DNA of 64,000 bases from GCA-2693325 sp036343635 (GTDB lineage: Bacteria > Latescibacterota > UBA2968 > UBA8231): NCBI GenBank assembly GCA_036343635.1, contig JAYYVF010000118.1:42006-106005 (forward strand). Reading direction: 5' to 3'. Each line of letters starts with the position of its first letter. The first letter of the stretch is position 1. The notes beneath the pieces were generated by a model. It had not been told where the DNA came from. It made no database searches and was given only the letters and a program-made list of their open reading frames with translations. Shown one piece after another: positions 35,405-44,099 of the stretch. A program made the translations under genes and the position numbers.

Positions 35405-35421
35405 GACACAGAATCTGTGTC
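35405..35421. promoter_or_regulatory. Perfect 17-base palindrome, operator-like
   Basis: GACACAGA (35405-35412) and TCTGTGTC (35414-35421) form a perfect inverted repeat around one central A in the 244-base gap between divergent genes. It overlaps a TTGACA (35403-35408) that could be a -35 box for the plus-strand gene, although I see no good -10 at the right distance. A dimeric regulator binding here could control the divergent pair. Confidence 0.4.
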
Positions 35422-35536
35422 TGTGATTTTTGTACCCATTTTAAGTCCCTACTCCAAGAAAACATTGCCCCATCCCATCTTCAACCCTAAAATAGAAAAC
35501 GAAAACCAACCCATTAAGAATAGCTATCGGATAAAC

Positions 35537-36580
35537 ATGAGAAAACCTAACGTAGTCGTAGTTGGCTTCGGATTCGCTGGTCGATGTTTCCACGCCTACC
35601 TTGTAAACTTAACCCAAGAATTAAATTTATACGGGATTCTCACAAGCCGAAGTGAGGGCCGAGAAATCGCAAAGGCCAGCTACAAAAATCTCAAAACGTA
35701 TGAATTTTATGATGACGTGCTAACAGATACGAACGTCGACCTCGTTGTACTGGCAACGCCCAATGATTTACACGCAAACCAGGCCATCCGAGCCATTGAA
35801 TGTGGCAAACACGTAGTTACCGACAAACCAATGTGTCTTTCTTTAGCAGAAGCTGACGCGATGATAGAAACAAGCCGAAGACATGATCGACTGTTAAGCG
35901 TATTCCAAAACAGACGCTGGGACGGAGATTTCCTAACCATCAAACAAGCAGTTTCCTCCGGCATGCTGGGAAAGCCGTACTTGTTCGAACTTTTCTGGGG
36001 ACAATACGGCGAGCCAAGTGGTTGGCGCAGCCAAGCTTCCCACGGAGGAGGCAAATTCTTCGATTTAGGGGCGCACTTAGTAGATCAAGTATTGCAACTT
36101 GTAGACACCCAAGCTAAATATGTCCAAGCAAATTTTCATTCGCCGGACACATGGAACCTGGATGTCGAGGCACATGCTACCGCAACAATAATATTTTCAA
36201 ACGGCGTTGAGGCGCGCGTCGAGACGTCCTCGCTTGCTAAATCACCAAAACCACGTTGGCGGATTTTCGGAACATTAGGAACATTGACTAAAGAGGGAAT
36301 CGACCCGCAGGAACAAGCCATGATCACTGGCAACATTGACGAGGCAACAGAAAACCCCCAGCATCGGGCTGTTATACACGCAAATTCTACAGAGCCGAAT
36401 TCTGAGATGATTATAGAAACTGTTCCAGGCAGATGGCGCTCTTTTTATGAAAATATTGCTATAGCTATTGAGGATCGAAACAAATTAGAGGTCACACCAG
36501 AGAGCAGCAGAAAAACGATGGCTGTAATTGAAGCAGCCCGAAGATCCGCCTCAACAGGGGAAACTATCGAACTCACATGA
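35537..36580 (+). CDS. Gfo/Idh/MocA-family oxidoreductase
   Basis: Dehydrogenase-like protein of 347 residues, started at the ATG at 35537 because MRKPNVVVVGFGFAG is the expected Rossmann start; the open frame runs back to a GTG at 35417. The motif VVTDKPMC carries DKP at 96-98, and the catalytic-domain segment GGGKFFDLGAHLVDQVLQL has the conserved Asp/His. Sequence type resembles the YdgJ/YhhX and scyllo-inositol dehydrogenase subgroup (FGFAGRCFHAYLV, FQNRRWDGDF). It overlaps the SpoU methyltransferase gene by four bases. An inositol link is possible since an inositol-phosphate synthase lies 3.4 kb away, but this is speculation. Confidence 0.88.
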   Translation: MRKPNVVVVGFGFAGRCFHAYLVNLTQELNLYGILTSRSEGREIAKASYKNLKTYEFYDDVLTDTNVDLVVLATPNDLHANQAIRAIECGKHVVTDKPMCLSLAEADAMIETSRRHDRLLSVFQNRRWDGDFLTIKQAVSSGMLGKPYLFELFWGQYGEPSGWRSQASHGGGKFFDLGAHLVDQVLQLVDTQAKYVQANFHSPDTWNLDVEAHATATIIFSNGVEARVETSSLAKSPKPRWRIFGTLGTLTKEGIDPQEQAMITGNIDEATENPQHRAVIHANSTEPNSEMIIETVPGRWRSFYENIAIAIEDRNKLEVTPESSRKTMAVIEAARRSASTGETIELT

Positions 36581-37167
36581 AGTTAAAACCAGGAGATTAC
36601 GGCAAAGAAACATCTTTTGAAGTACGGAATTTTGACATAGACATGTGCGCCGAGGAATATAATAAACTCGAAAAGCACCCACTCTATTTGATATTAGATA
36701 ACCTCCGAAGCGCCTTTAACGTAGGGTCTATTTTCAGGTCTGCAGATGCAGCAAGATTAGCTGGAATTTATACTTGCGGCTATACGGCTCACCCACCCCA
36801 TAAAAAACTAGATAAAACTGCCCTAGGTACACTTGGGTTTGTCCCTACTAAACATTTCGATACCACAGAAGAGGCTTTAGCACATTTAGCCACTAAAGAA
36901 ATCACTGTGTGGGCATTAGAGACCACGTCCCATAGCGTCGATTATACAAAGGTGAATTACCCCAAACCATTAGCTATAGTTTTAGGAAACGAGGCCTTGG
37001 GCATCGAGCGAAGTATATTGGGAAAATGTCAAAAATTACTTCAAATTCCTATGTATGGTTACAAAAATTCTCTTAATGTCGCTAATGCTGCTTCTATTGC
37101 TACTTTTGAAGTGTTGCGACAATGGGCTGTCGACAGCAAAGTTACCATCCCTACGGCTACCTCGTAG
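36577..37167 (+). CDS. SpoU/TrmH-family RNA methyltransferase
   Basis: SPOUT-fold 2'-O-methyltransferase of 196 residues. Motif 1 is LDNLRSAFNVGSIFRSADA (the conserved N...RNxG...R region), motif 2 is LAIVLGNEALGIE and motif 3 is QIPMYGYKNSLNVANAASIATFE, the knot that binds S-adenosylmethionine. It lacks the extra N-terminal RNA-binding domain of RlmB and is shorter than TrmH, so tRNA or rRNA substrate cannot be decided. Coupled by an ATGA overlap to the preceding Gfo/Idh/MocA gene, a pairing without obvious functional sense. Confidence 0.9.
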   Translation: MKLKPGDYGKETSFEVRNFDIDMCAEEYNKLEKHPLYLILDNLRSAFNVGSIFRSADAARLAGIYTCGYTAHPPHKKLDKTALGTLGFVPTKHFDTTEEALAHLATKEITVWALETTSHSVDYTKVNYPKPLAIVLGNEALGIERSILGKCQKLLQIPMYGYKNSLNVANAASIATFEVLRQWAVDSKVTIPTATS

Positions 37168-37226
37168 ACTTTTTCTTTTTAGTTCAATTGAAATCTTATT
37201 GCAAATGAAAAATGACTAAAAACAAT

Positions 37227-38390
37227 TCATTCGGCCAAATAGTCATACGGCACATCTAAAAAACGTTCTGCTTTACTATGCAAATTTGAATGCGAGGGTA
37301 ACTCCAACACGCGCCTATAAAAACCGAGAGCCTCCTGCCTCTGCGAATGACGGTCAGCCATCATACCAAGATTTAGATTTGCCAAGGAGGCAAAGGCCGC
37401 ATCTCTTGTCCGCAGAGGGGCCGGCAACAACCCCTCGACAAGCAGGAAATGATCCCGAGCATCCCCCCAATTCGATCTAAAATAGGCCAAACGCCCGAGG
37501 TAATAATGGGACTCAATCTCACCATGAACGTGGTATCCCATCTCACCAGAGCCTACGCGCTCTATATAATCAGTATATAATTGGGCACCGCGTTGCCACT
37601 GTCCGACCTCAACCAAGTTCCGTGCCAAATAACGATGATAAAGAGCATTATTTGAATACTGGTTATACAGTGATTCTAAATAAGGCAATGAGGAATGAAA
37701 ATCATCTTCAAAAACACGATAAATTTGGGCCAAAAAATAGGCCGCCTCAGCCCTCGCATACCGCCCTTTGCGCGCGGCTTCCTTAAGTTGATCTAATCCT
37801 GTCGCTCGGTCGCCGTCGGGCAAAAAAAACATGATTGGGCGCAATATTTTGTGACGCCTGGGCATAACATCTGCAAAATAATTGTAAAGCCCTTGGCCAA
37901 ATAAAATATCTTTATTGGTAGCCTCCATTTCTCGACTCTTATTAAGCAGGGGCAAAGCACGCAAACCATCCCGAGCAGCCCCCAAATAATCTCCGCGATC
38001 TCCGCGAAGCCTCCCTCGAAAACCCAACGCGCCACCCTTAAACAGAATCGAATCAAAATCAAAGGGATCCTTTTTCAGACGAACGTCACAAACTTCTATG
38101 CAGCGTTCCAATAAAGTGTAAAACTCTTTGTCTTTAGACTCATCCTCCAAATCAATTAAAACTCGCCACCATGCCACCATCGCTCTAAAAAAATAACCCA
38201 GTGGGTTCTCGGGGTCGGATTCAATGATTTTCAAAAAATGGCTGTCAGCAGTTTCAAATTGTAAACCATAAATCATATCGATCCCTGATTGAATCCGCGC
38301 ATCGTAACCACGCAGCGTATAAACGTCCGGTTTGGCCTCACTCGTTATTAATAAAAAAAATATCAACGAAAGATATGTAACAAAGCCCAT
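37227..38390 (-). CDS. TPR-like secreted protein
   Basis: Protein of 387 residues if started at ATG 38390, which gives a clear signal peptide (MGFVTYLSLIFFLLITSEAKP). The frame extends back to 38510, which would overlap the divergent gene. The mature part contains degenerate TPR repeats: ADSHFLKIIESDPENPLGYFF, ARKGRYARAEAAYFLAQIYRVFEDDF, NALYHRYLARNLVEVGQWQRGAQLY and ESHYYLGRLAYFRSNWGDARDHF. No enzymatic motif. Similar proteins occur as periplasmic scaffold or lipoprotein-like components. It is convergent with the SpoU gene. Confidence 0.7.
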   Translation of the reverse strand: MGFVTYLSLIFFLLITSEAKPDVYTLRGYDARIQSGIDMIYGLQFETADSHFLKIIESDPENPLGYFFRAMVAWWRVLIDLEDESKDKEFYTLLERCIEVCDVRLKKDPFDFDSILFKGGALGFRGRLRGDRGDYLGAARDGLRALPLLNKSREMEATNKDILFGQGLYNYFADVMPRRHKILRPIMFFLPDGDRATGLDQLKEAARKGRYARAEAAYFLAQIYRVFEDDFHSSLPYLESLYNQYSNNALYHRYLARNLVEVGQWQRGAQLYTDYIERVGSGEMGYHVHGEIESHYYLGRLAYFRSNWGDARDHFLLVEGLLPAPLRTRDAAFASLANLNLGMMADRHSQRQEALGFYRRVLELPSHSNLHSKAERFLDVPYDYLAE

Positions 38391-38500
38391 TTGTATTCTT
38401 TCAATAAACGTGCAAAACCTTAGACACGATCGTAGCTTTAACATTAATTTTGACTCATCTTTTCTAATAATCTTAGAACGTACTTTAAAAGGACCATCTA

Positions 38501-39880
38501 ATGGATTCATTTGACGTTGCAGTTATCGGCGGAGGTTCAGCTGGTTACGCTGCCGCACGAACAGCACATGAGGCCGGCGCCCGGGTTGCTATTATTGACC
38601 GGGGACCGCTCGGTGGACTTTGTATTCTCCGAGGCTGTATGCCTAGCAAAGCAATTCTACGTAGCGCCGAAATACTATCTTACATGCGCCGCGGAAAAGA
38701 ATTTGGTTTGTCAAATGTTGTTCCGCAAGCCGACTTAAATGCCATCATGAATCGAAAAAATAGTCTCATCAATGACTTTGCAGAATATCGAATAAAACAA
38801 CTAAAAGATAATCGCTTCAGGCTGTATGAGTCCGGCGCCTCATTTTTGTCACCGACTAAGCTAAAGGTCGGCGATGTGACTCTCACCGCTTCCCAAACTA
38901 TTATTGCAACGGGATCCAGCATTCAATCCATTAGCATACCAGGCCTTGAAGAGGCGGGGTATATTACCAGCGATGAGGCACTAGAACTACGTCTCCCCCC
39001 TAAATCTATGTTGGTTTTGGGAGGAGGCCCTACCGCTCTCGAATTAGCACAATTTTATTCGCGCATCGGAACCAAGGTTACTCTAATACAACGCAGCGAC
39101 CACGTCCTCTCGTCTGGAGACAAAGACTTGGCTTTACCATTAGAGAAACAATTACGCTACGAAGGAATGGAGATCTTTACTGGATGCCAGATCAAAAAAA
39201 TTGAGCAAGAAAAAAAAATCCGTGTCGCCCACTTTACGCAGTTTGGTCGATCCAAAAAAGTATCCGCTGAAGTCATCCTACTCGCCCTCGGCCGCCGACC
39301 TAACATCGACCAACTTGGTTTAGAAAATGCGGGCATTAAGATTGAGAATGGAAAAATTATTGTCGACACAGAAATGCGCACCAGTCAACCAAACGTTTTT
39401 GCTGTAGGTGACGTCAACGGTCTTCATGAGGTTGTGCACGAGGCCGTTAAGCAAGGTGAAATCGCAGGATACAACTCAATGCAAAAAAGGGGAAATGCCC
39501 GGACCATTGATACCAACCTACCTATTCAGGTAACATTTACAAGCCCACAAATAGCCAGCGTGGGGTTAAGCGAAAAGGATTGCATCGCAAACGAGACACC
39601 TTATTTAAGGGCTACTTACCCCTTCGATGATCACGGAAAGTCAATGTGCCTAGGAGAAACAAACGGACACGTCAAACTGCTTTGTTGCAAAGATACGGGT
39701 CAGATAATAGGCGCTCACATCGTTGGCCCTGAAGCCAGTGAAATCATTCATGAACTCGTTGCCGTTATGTATTTTCATGGCACCGCACACGATATTTTAC
39801 GAATACCACACTACCACCCGACTTTAGCCGAAATCCTAACCTATCCCGCCGAAGATATCATCGAGCAACTCAACAACTAA
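38501..39880 (+). CDS. Pyridine nucleotide-disulfide oxidoreductase (dihydrolipoyl dehydrogenase/mercuric reductase-like)
   Basis: FAD/NAD(P) disulfide reductase of 459 residues. FAD motif VIGGGSAGYAAA (8-19), redox disulfide GGLCILRGCMPSK (Cys41, Cys46), NAD motif LVLGGGPTALELAQFYSRIG, second FAD site FAVGDVNG, and the C-terminal HYHPTLAE with the catalytic His-Glu pair are all intact. The class is thus functional, but lipoamide, thioredoxin-like, mercury or soluble-transhydrogenase activity cannot be told apart; no 2-oxoacid dehydrogenase genes lie nearby, so a stand-alone role is likely. Its stop codon is inside the first unit of a 23-base tandem repeat. Confidence 0.88.
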   Translation: MDSFDVAVIGGGSAGYAAARTAHEAGARVAIIDRGPLGGLCILRGCMPSKAILRSAEILSYMRRGKEFGLSNVVPQADLNAIMNRKNSLINDFAEYRIKQLKDNRFRLYESGASFLSPTKLKVGDVTLTASQTIIATGSSIQSISIPGLEEAGYITSDEALELRLPPKSMLVLGGGPTALELAQFYSRIGTKVTLIQRSDHVLSSGDKDLALPLEKQLRYEGMEIFTGCQIKKIEQEKKIRVAHFTQFGRSKKVSAEVILLALGRRPNIDQLGLENAGIKIENGKIIVDTEMRTSQPNVFAVGDVNGLHEVVHEAVKQGEIAGYNSMQKRGNARTIDTNLPIQVTFTSPQIASVGLSEKDCIANETPYLRATYPFDDHGKSMCLGETNGHVKLLCCKDTGQIIGAHIVGPEASEIIHELVAVMYFHGTAHDILRIPHYHPTLAEILTYPAEDIIEQLNN

Positions 39881-39917
39881 TCTAATTTGCTGCTAACAAC
39901 TAATCTAATTTGCTGCT
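39872..39917. repeat. Perfect 23-base tandem duplication
   Basis: Two identical 23-base units run head to tail at 39872-39894 and 39895-39917, beginning AACAACTAATC and ending TTTGCTGCT. The first contains the TAA stop of the upstream gene, so the duplication leaves the protein unchanged. It looks like replication slippage in the convergent intergenic region and has no obvious regulatory meaning. Confidence 0.85.
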
Positions 39918-39949
39918 ATTTGTGGAGAGATGAATATAACAAATAAACT

Positions 39950-41269
39950 CTAATCATAATACTCTTGACCCAAGTGAGTAATTAATTCCTCACCCATCAT
40001 AAAACGAAGAGTGTTTTTCAATTTCATTAATTGAATAAAGATATCATGCTCAGGATATAGGTCAGGGGCTACCTGCGGGCTCTTGAAATAAAAAGAAAGC
40101 CATTCTTGAATTCCGCTCATGCCGGCTCGATGAGCTAAATCAGTAAAAAGCACCAAATCGAGTACAAGAGGAGCTGCCAGAATACTATCGCGGCATAAAA
40201 AATCAACCTTTATCTGCATGGGATAACCAAGCCAACCAAAAATATCAATATTATCCCATCCCTCTTTCTCGTCGCCACGCGGTGGATAATAATTTATTCG
40301 TACCTTGTGGTAAATATCCCCGTAAAGCTCCCGATAAAGTTCAGGCTGGAGTATATACTCCAACACATCGAGCTTACTAACTTCCTTCGTCTTGAAAGAA
40401 TATGGATCGTCTAGAACTTCTCCATCACGGTTACCAAGAATATTAGTAGAAAACCATCCCCTAACTCCCAACATCCGAGATTTCAAGCCCGGCGCCAATA
40501 TAGTCTTCATCAGTGTCTGTCCGGTTTTAAAATCTTTACCCCCTATCGGAAGCCCTTGTTGTTTGGCTAACTCTACCATAGCAGGAACATCAACCGTCAA
40601 ATTAGGCGCACCATTAAGAAATGGAACACCTTCCTGCAGAGCTGCATATGCATATATCATACTAGGTGCAACAGAGCGATGATTTTCTTTAATTGCTTTC
40701 TCTAATCGCTCTAAGTCAGAATGTATGTCGTCCGGCTCAAGATAAATTTCTGTACTACCGCACCAAATCATAACTAACCGGTCAACGTTATTTTCCTGCT
40801 TGAAACGTTGGATATCTTCCCTCACCTCAAGCACCATACTCCATTTATCTTTTCCTGATTTCACATGGGACCCTTCCAATCGCCGCACGTAATCTCGGTC
40901 AAAAACAGCCTTCATTGGCTTAACTGCGCGAAGGCGATCTTCGATCCCGTCTAAAACACCCTTTTCCAAGACACCAGCATGTGTGGCTGCCTCAAAAGCA
41001 TCGTCTGGAAATACATCCCAACCGCCAAAGACCAAATCATCCAACTGTGCCAAAGGAACAAATTCATTAATAAGCGGCGATCTGGCTTCCGTTCGTTTGC
41101 CCAATCTAATAGTGCCCATTTGGGTTAACGAACCAATGGGCTTGCCTAAACCTGCTTTTATTGCCTCAACCCCTGCTATCACCGTGGTAGCTACTGCACC
41201 CATGCCGGGCATTAAAATGCCCAACTTGCCCTCAGCGGATTTAATGATTTTAGGATCACTCATTTTCAA
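39950..41269 (-). CDS. ino1: Inositol-3-phosphate synthase
   Basis: Converts glucose 6-phosphate to 1D-myo-inositol 3-phosphate with bound NAD. The 439-residue protein has the NAD site GILMPGMGAVATTVIAGVEAI (about 17-37), LDDLVFGGWDVFPDDAF, LTVDVPAMVELAKQQGLPIGGKDFKTGQT and MLGVRGWFSTNILGNRDGEVL, all conserved in the bacterial/archaeal enzyme. A TTG at 41269 has AGGAG six bases upstream, whereas the ATG two codons later would be 12 bases away, so TTG is preferred. The product could feed inositol phospholipids or compatible solutes; no partner gene (phosphatase, PIP synthase) is in the window. Confidence 0.93.
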   Translation of the reverse strand: MKMSDPKIIKSAEGKLGILMPGMGAVATTVIAGVEAIKAGLGKPIGSLTQMGTIRLGKRTEARSPLINEFVPLAQLDDLVFGGWDVFPDDAFEAATHAGVLEKGVLDGIEDRLRAVKPMKAVFDRDYVRRLEGSHVKSGKDKWSMVLEVREDIQRFKQENNVDRLVMIWCGSTEIYLEPDDIHSDLERLEKAIKENHRSVAPSMIYAYAALQEGVPFLNGAPNLTVDVPAMVELAKQQGLPIGGKDFKTGQTLMKTILAPGLKSRMLGVRGWFSTNILGNRDGEVLDDPYSFKTKEVSKLDVLEYILQPELYRELYGDIYHKVRINYYPPRGDEKEGWDNIDIFGWLGYPMQIKVDFLCRDSILAAPLVLDLVLFTDLAHRAGMSGIQEWLSFYFKSPQVAPDLYPEHDIFIQLMKLKNTLRFMMGEELITHLGQEYYD

Positions 41270-41454
41270 GTTACGCTCCTGTCAAAGAAAGTTTGCAACG
41301 CAATTTATAAAAAAAGGATACATTTAGTATTTGACAAATTAATCTTTACTATCGAATCTATAGATAATTTCTATGCCAATAGTAAAGGGAAATCATACAA
41401 TCAAACACTCATCTTCCTCGCAAACTTTGAAATTGGGCAAACGGATCAAACTCT

Positions 41455-42444
41455 TTAGGCAGCCATACGACCATCCTCAGGTAACGACTTCAAATAATTT
41501 ACGAGGGATGGCAACTCTTTGAAACGGTTTAATTCAGAACGAATTTTGGAAGCTCCTTTTATACCACGAAAATATCCTGCATAATGGCGCCGCATACTTA
41601 TGAGTGCATATTTTTCACCATCGTAATCAACACAAAGAAAGAGATGCTTTAGACAAAGCTTTACTCGGTCTTGAAAAGTAGGATCCTTTAACAAGAGACC
41701 CGTGTCCATATAATGTCGAGCCTCTCGAAAAATCCACGGGTGGGCAATAGCTCTTCTACCGATCATAACGCCATCACAACCCGTAGAGGAAAAAGCCTGC
41801 TCAACGTCCTGCGAAGATCCAACATCGCCATTTAAGATTACAGGAATAGAAACTACTTCCTTAACCTTAGGAATCCACGAATAATCTACGGAACCTTTGT
41901 GACCTTGGGATCGAGTTCGACAGTGTAGGCTAAGAGCCTGGACGCCAAGATCTTCTAACATCTGCGCAACATCAACTATTTCGATACTATCGGCATCCCA
42001 CCCCAGTCGAGTTTTAACTGTCACCGGAAGATGAGTTGCAGATACAACCCTTCGAACAACGTCACGCATCTTGGACAAATCCCGCAGCAATCCTGCCCCA
42101 GCTCCACGCAAGGCAACATTACTTACCCAGCAACCACAGTTTATATCAATCAGATCTGGATTTTGGGCCGTAGCAATTTCAGCAGCTCGTTCCATCGAAA
42201 ACGATGTACCACCATATAACTGAATACCAAAGGGACGCTCCTCTTCACTAAAACGCAGCTTATTAAACGTTCGCCTGGGACCATCCGCAGATTCACGCAA
42301 AAGTCCCTCAGCATTGACAAACTCCGTATATACAACATCGGCACCCATTTCCTTACAAATCAATCGAAACGGTATTTCTGTTACGTCCTCCATTGGAGCC
42401 AAAAGCAAACGTGGTTGCGCAAAAATATCAGCAATATTCGTCAA
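41455..42444 (-). CDS. tRNA-dihydrouridine synthase
   Basis: FMN-dependent reductase of tRNA uridines, 329 residues. Motifs: LLLAPMEDVTEIPFRL (13-28), FGIQLYGGT, the active-site segment IDINCGCWVSNVALRGAGAGLLRD with the catalytic Cys105, VTVKTRLGW, LHCRTRSQGHKGSVDYSWI and VILNGDVGSSQD. The residue after the catalytic Cys is Trp, where most Dus enzymes have Pro (GCP); a GCW form occurs in some lineages. Which Dus subgroup and target position it serves is unclear. It lies 71 bases downstream of the 5-formyl-THF cyclo-ligase gene on the same strand. Confidence 0.9.
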   Translation of the reverse strand: MTNIADIFAQPRLLLAPMEDVTEIPFRLICKEMGADVVYTEFVNAEGLLRESADGPRRTFNKLRFSEEERPFGIQLYGGTSFSMERAAEIATAQNPDLIDINCGCWVSNVALRGAGAGLLRDLSKMRDVVRRVVSATHLPVTVKTRLGWDADSIEIVDVAQMLEDLGVQALSLHCRTRSQGHKGSVDYSWIPKVKEVVSIPVILNGDVGSSQDVEQAFSSTGCDGVMIGRRAIAHPWIFREARHYMDTGLLLKDPTFQDRVKLCLKHLFLCVDYDGEKYALISMRRHYAGYFRGIKGASKIRSELNRFKELPSLVNYLKSLPEDGRMAA

Positions 42445-42515
42445 ATAAAAAACTCCATCCTAACCAAAAGATATATGAGTTAGCCTACTTCGTAGCTAAA
42501 CTTAAATAAAAGCAG

Positions 42516-43130
42516 CTAAGACGCTATATTATGCAAAGCAGATTCAGTCATAACATATTGCACTTGAGCATCGTGTGCAGCTCGCGGCAAGGTATCAAAA
42601 AAATTTTCCGAAAAACATAGACCGACACTTTTTGACCGTAATTCAGGCAAAAAGCGGTCGTAGTAACCAGATCCATAACCGATCCTATTCCCTGATTGAT
42701 CAAAAGCCAATCCGGGCACAATAACTAAATCAATTTCAGTCCAGTCTGTTTCCTTTTTTTCAGCTTCAAAAATCGGCTGAGGAATACCCCAGTATTCGTC
42801 AACAAGCTCTTCCAAACAGGAAATCTCCATGACTGAAATTGAATTTCGTCCCACGCTAATATTCCGTAGGGGCGTCCTACCTTTTAATCCAATCTGCGGG
42901 ACAAACACACGCTTACCAGAGCTCAAACTATCCCTAATGATCGGTACAGTGTCGACCTCATTTCGTTTACCAGTGACGTAGATATGAACGCAACTTGCAT
43001 CTTCCCAAACATCCCAACTCCGAATCTGTTGACAAATTATTGCACTATCCGCTATAACTCTCTCCCGAGAAAACTCCCGTTGCCCATATATCAGCTGTTT
43101 ACGCAGATCTTCTTTATCTAAATTTGTCAT
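42516..43130 (-). CDS. 5-formyltetrahydrofolate cyclo-ligase
   Basis: Uses ATP to convert 5-formyl-THF to 5,10-methenyl-THF, recycling the stored folate. The 204-residue length fits. Motifs are the N-terminal LRKQLIYGQREFSRERV, VIVPGLAFDQSGNRIGYGSGYYDRFL with the substrate/ATP loop, and a C-terminal VQYVMTE. In many proteobacteria the gene lies next to 6S RNA, but I see no convincing 6S-like structure in the 165 bases upstream. It is divergent from uppS. Confidence 0.88.
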   Translation of the reverse strand: MTNLDKEDLRKQLIYGQREFSRERVIADSAIICQQIRSWDVWEDASCVHIYVTGKRNEVDTVPIIRDSLSSGKRVFVPQIGLKGRTPLRNISVGRNSISVMEISCLEELVDEYWGIPQPIFEAEKKETDWTEIDLVIVPGLAFDQSGNRIGYGSGYYDRFLPELRSKSVGLCFSENFFDTLPRAAHDAQVQYVMTESALHNIAS

Positions 43131-43201
43131 CCGAGCAGGATAATTGAGATAAATTGCCGTGTCAAGTAAACTTGAACATCCTAAAGACTTAGCTGAGATT
43201 C

Positions 43202-43228
43202 TTGACGTATTTCAGCGACAGCTATAGA
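43202..43228 (+). promoter_or_regulatory. Possible promoter of the uppS operon
   Basis: TTGACG (43202-43207) and TATAGA (43223-43228) lie 15 bases apart in the gap before uppS, each one base or two from consensus. The spacer is two bases short of optimal, so this is a weak candidate; transcription would start near 43235. Confidence 0.3.
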
Positions 43229-43295
43229 TTTCAAAGAAAGTCGGTTAGACTCTATTCAAGACCCTTTCTCGTCCGAACTTACCCTAACAAATAAC

Positions 43296-44099
43296 ATGTG
43301 TCCCAACAAAACAGACAAAGAATGTCCCACCATCGAGCTGGAACAAGACTTAGACCCCAAAAAAGACGAGGAAATCCGCAAGAGACTATTGGCCGCTGGA
43401 AATTTACCCCAGCATATCGCAATTATTATGGATGGAGACCGCCGCTGGGCTGTTGAACGTAACCTTCCTAAAACAGAGGGTCACAAATATGGACGAGAAT
43501 CTGTTCGCGATATTGTGCGCGCATGCGGTCAATTAGACATTAAGGTTTTAACCCTCTACACATTTTCTACCGAGAACTGGGCAAGACCAAAAACTGAAGT
43601 GACAACGCTAATGCGCTGGCTCCGCGAGAGCTTACTGAATGAGATTGCTGAATTACATCAAAACAATGTGCGTCTAAATGCGATTGGACGTGTGGATGGC
43701 TTGCCATCAGCAGTTCGGATCGCGTTAAATACTGCGTTAGAAAAGACAAAAGGAAATACTGGACTTACCCTTAACCTAGCTCTCAACTACGGGGGACGTA
43801 GTGAATTGGTAGACGCTTTTCGTTGCTTAGCTCACAAGGTGAAGTCGGGTAAGCTTGAAGCTGACGACATTGAAGAAAAGCACATCCAAGATTCGTTATA
43901 TACTGCGGAACTACCCGACCCCGATCTTCTAATACGAACTAGTGGTGAAATGCGTCTAAGTAACTTTCTCCCATGGCAAATGGTGTATACCGAAATTTGC
44001 TTTATCTCTGATATCCATTGGCCGGATTTTCGTCGTGAGCATCTATACGAATCAATAGCTACTTTCCAACTCCGACAGAGGCGATTTGGTGGAGAATAA
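43296..44099 (+). CDS. uppS: Undecaprenyl diphosphate synthase (cis-prenyltransferase)
   Basis: Makes the C55 lipid carrier for cell-wall and surface-glycan synthesis. The 267-residue protein has the signature region HIAIIMDGDRRWA (40-52), YTFSTENW (88-95), LNYGGRSEL (163-171) and RTSGEMRLSNFLPWQ (214-228), all expected in UppS. The first motif is usually MDGNGRWA; here Asn is replaced by Asp48 and Gly by Arg49 while catalytic Asp46 is kept. Arg at the second place is common in relatives; Asp at the first is unusual. About 35 extra residues precede the core. It overlaps cdsA by a few bases and starts the uppS-cdsA-rseP-queG run. Confidence 0.92.
   Translation: MCPNKTDKECPTIELEQDLDPKKDEEIRKRLLAAGNLPQHIAIIMDGDRRWAVERNLPKTEGHKYGRESVRDIVRACGQLDIKVLTLYTFSTENWARPKTEVTTLMRWLRESLLNEIAELHQNNVRLNAIGRVDGLPSAVRIALNTALEKTKGNTGLTLNLALNYGGRSELVDAFRCLAHKVKSGKLEADDIEEKHIQDSLYTAELPDPDLLIRTSGEMRLSNFLPWQMVYTEICFISDIHWPDFRREHLYESIATFQLRQRRFGGE

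Noticed and set aside
39872..39917. Possible CRISPR or attachment-site repeat
   Set aside because: There are only two units, directly abutting without spacers, and no integrase or cas genes are near. It is a simple tandem duplication.
43131..43295. 6S RNA beside the 5-formyl-THF cyclo-ligase gene
   Set aside because: I could not find the long, bulged hairpin with a central open bubble in these 165 bases, and the region is shared with the uppS promoter.
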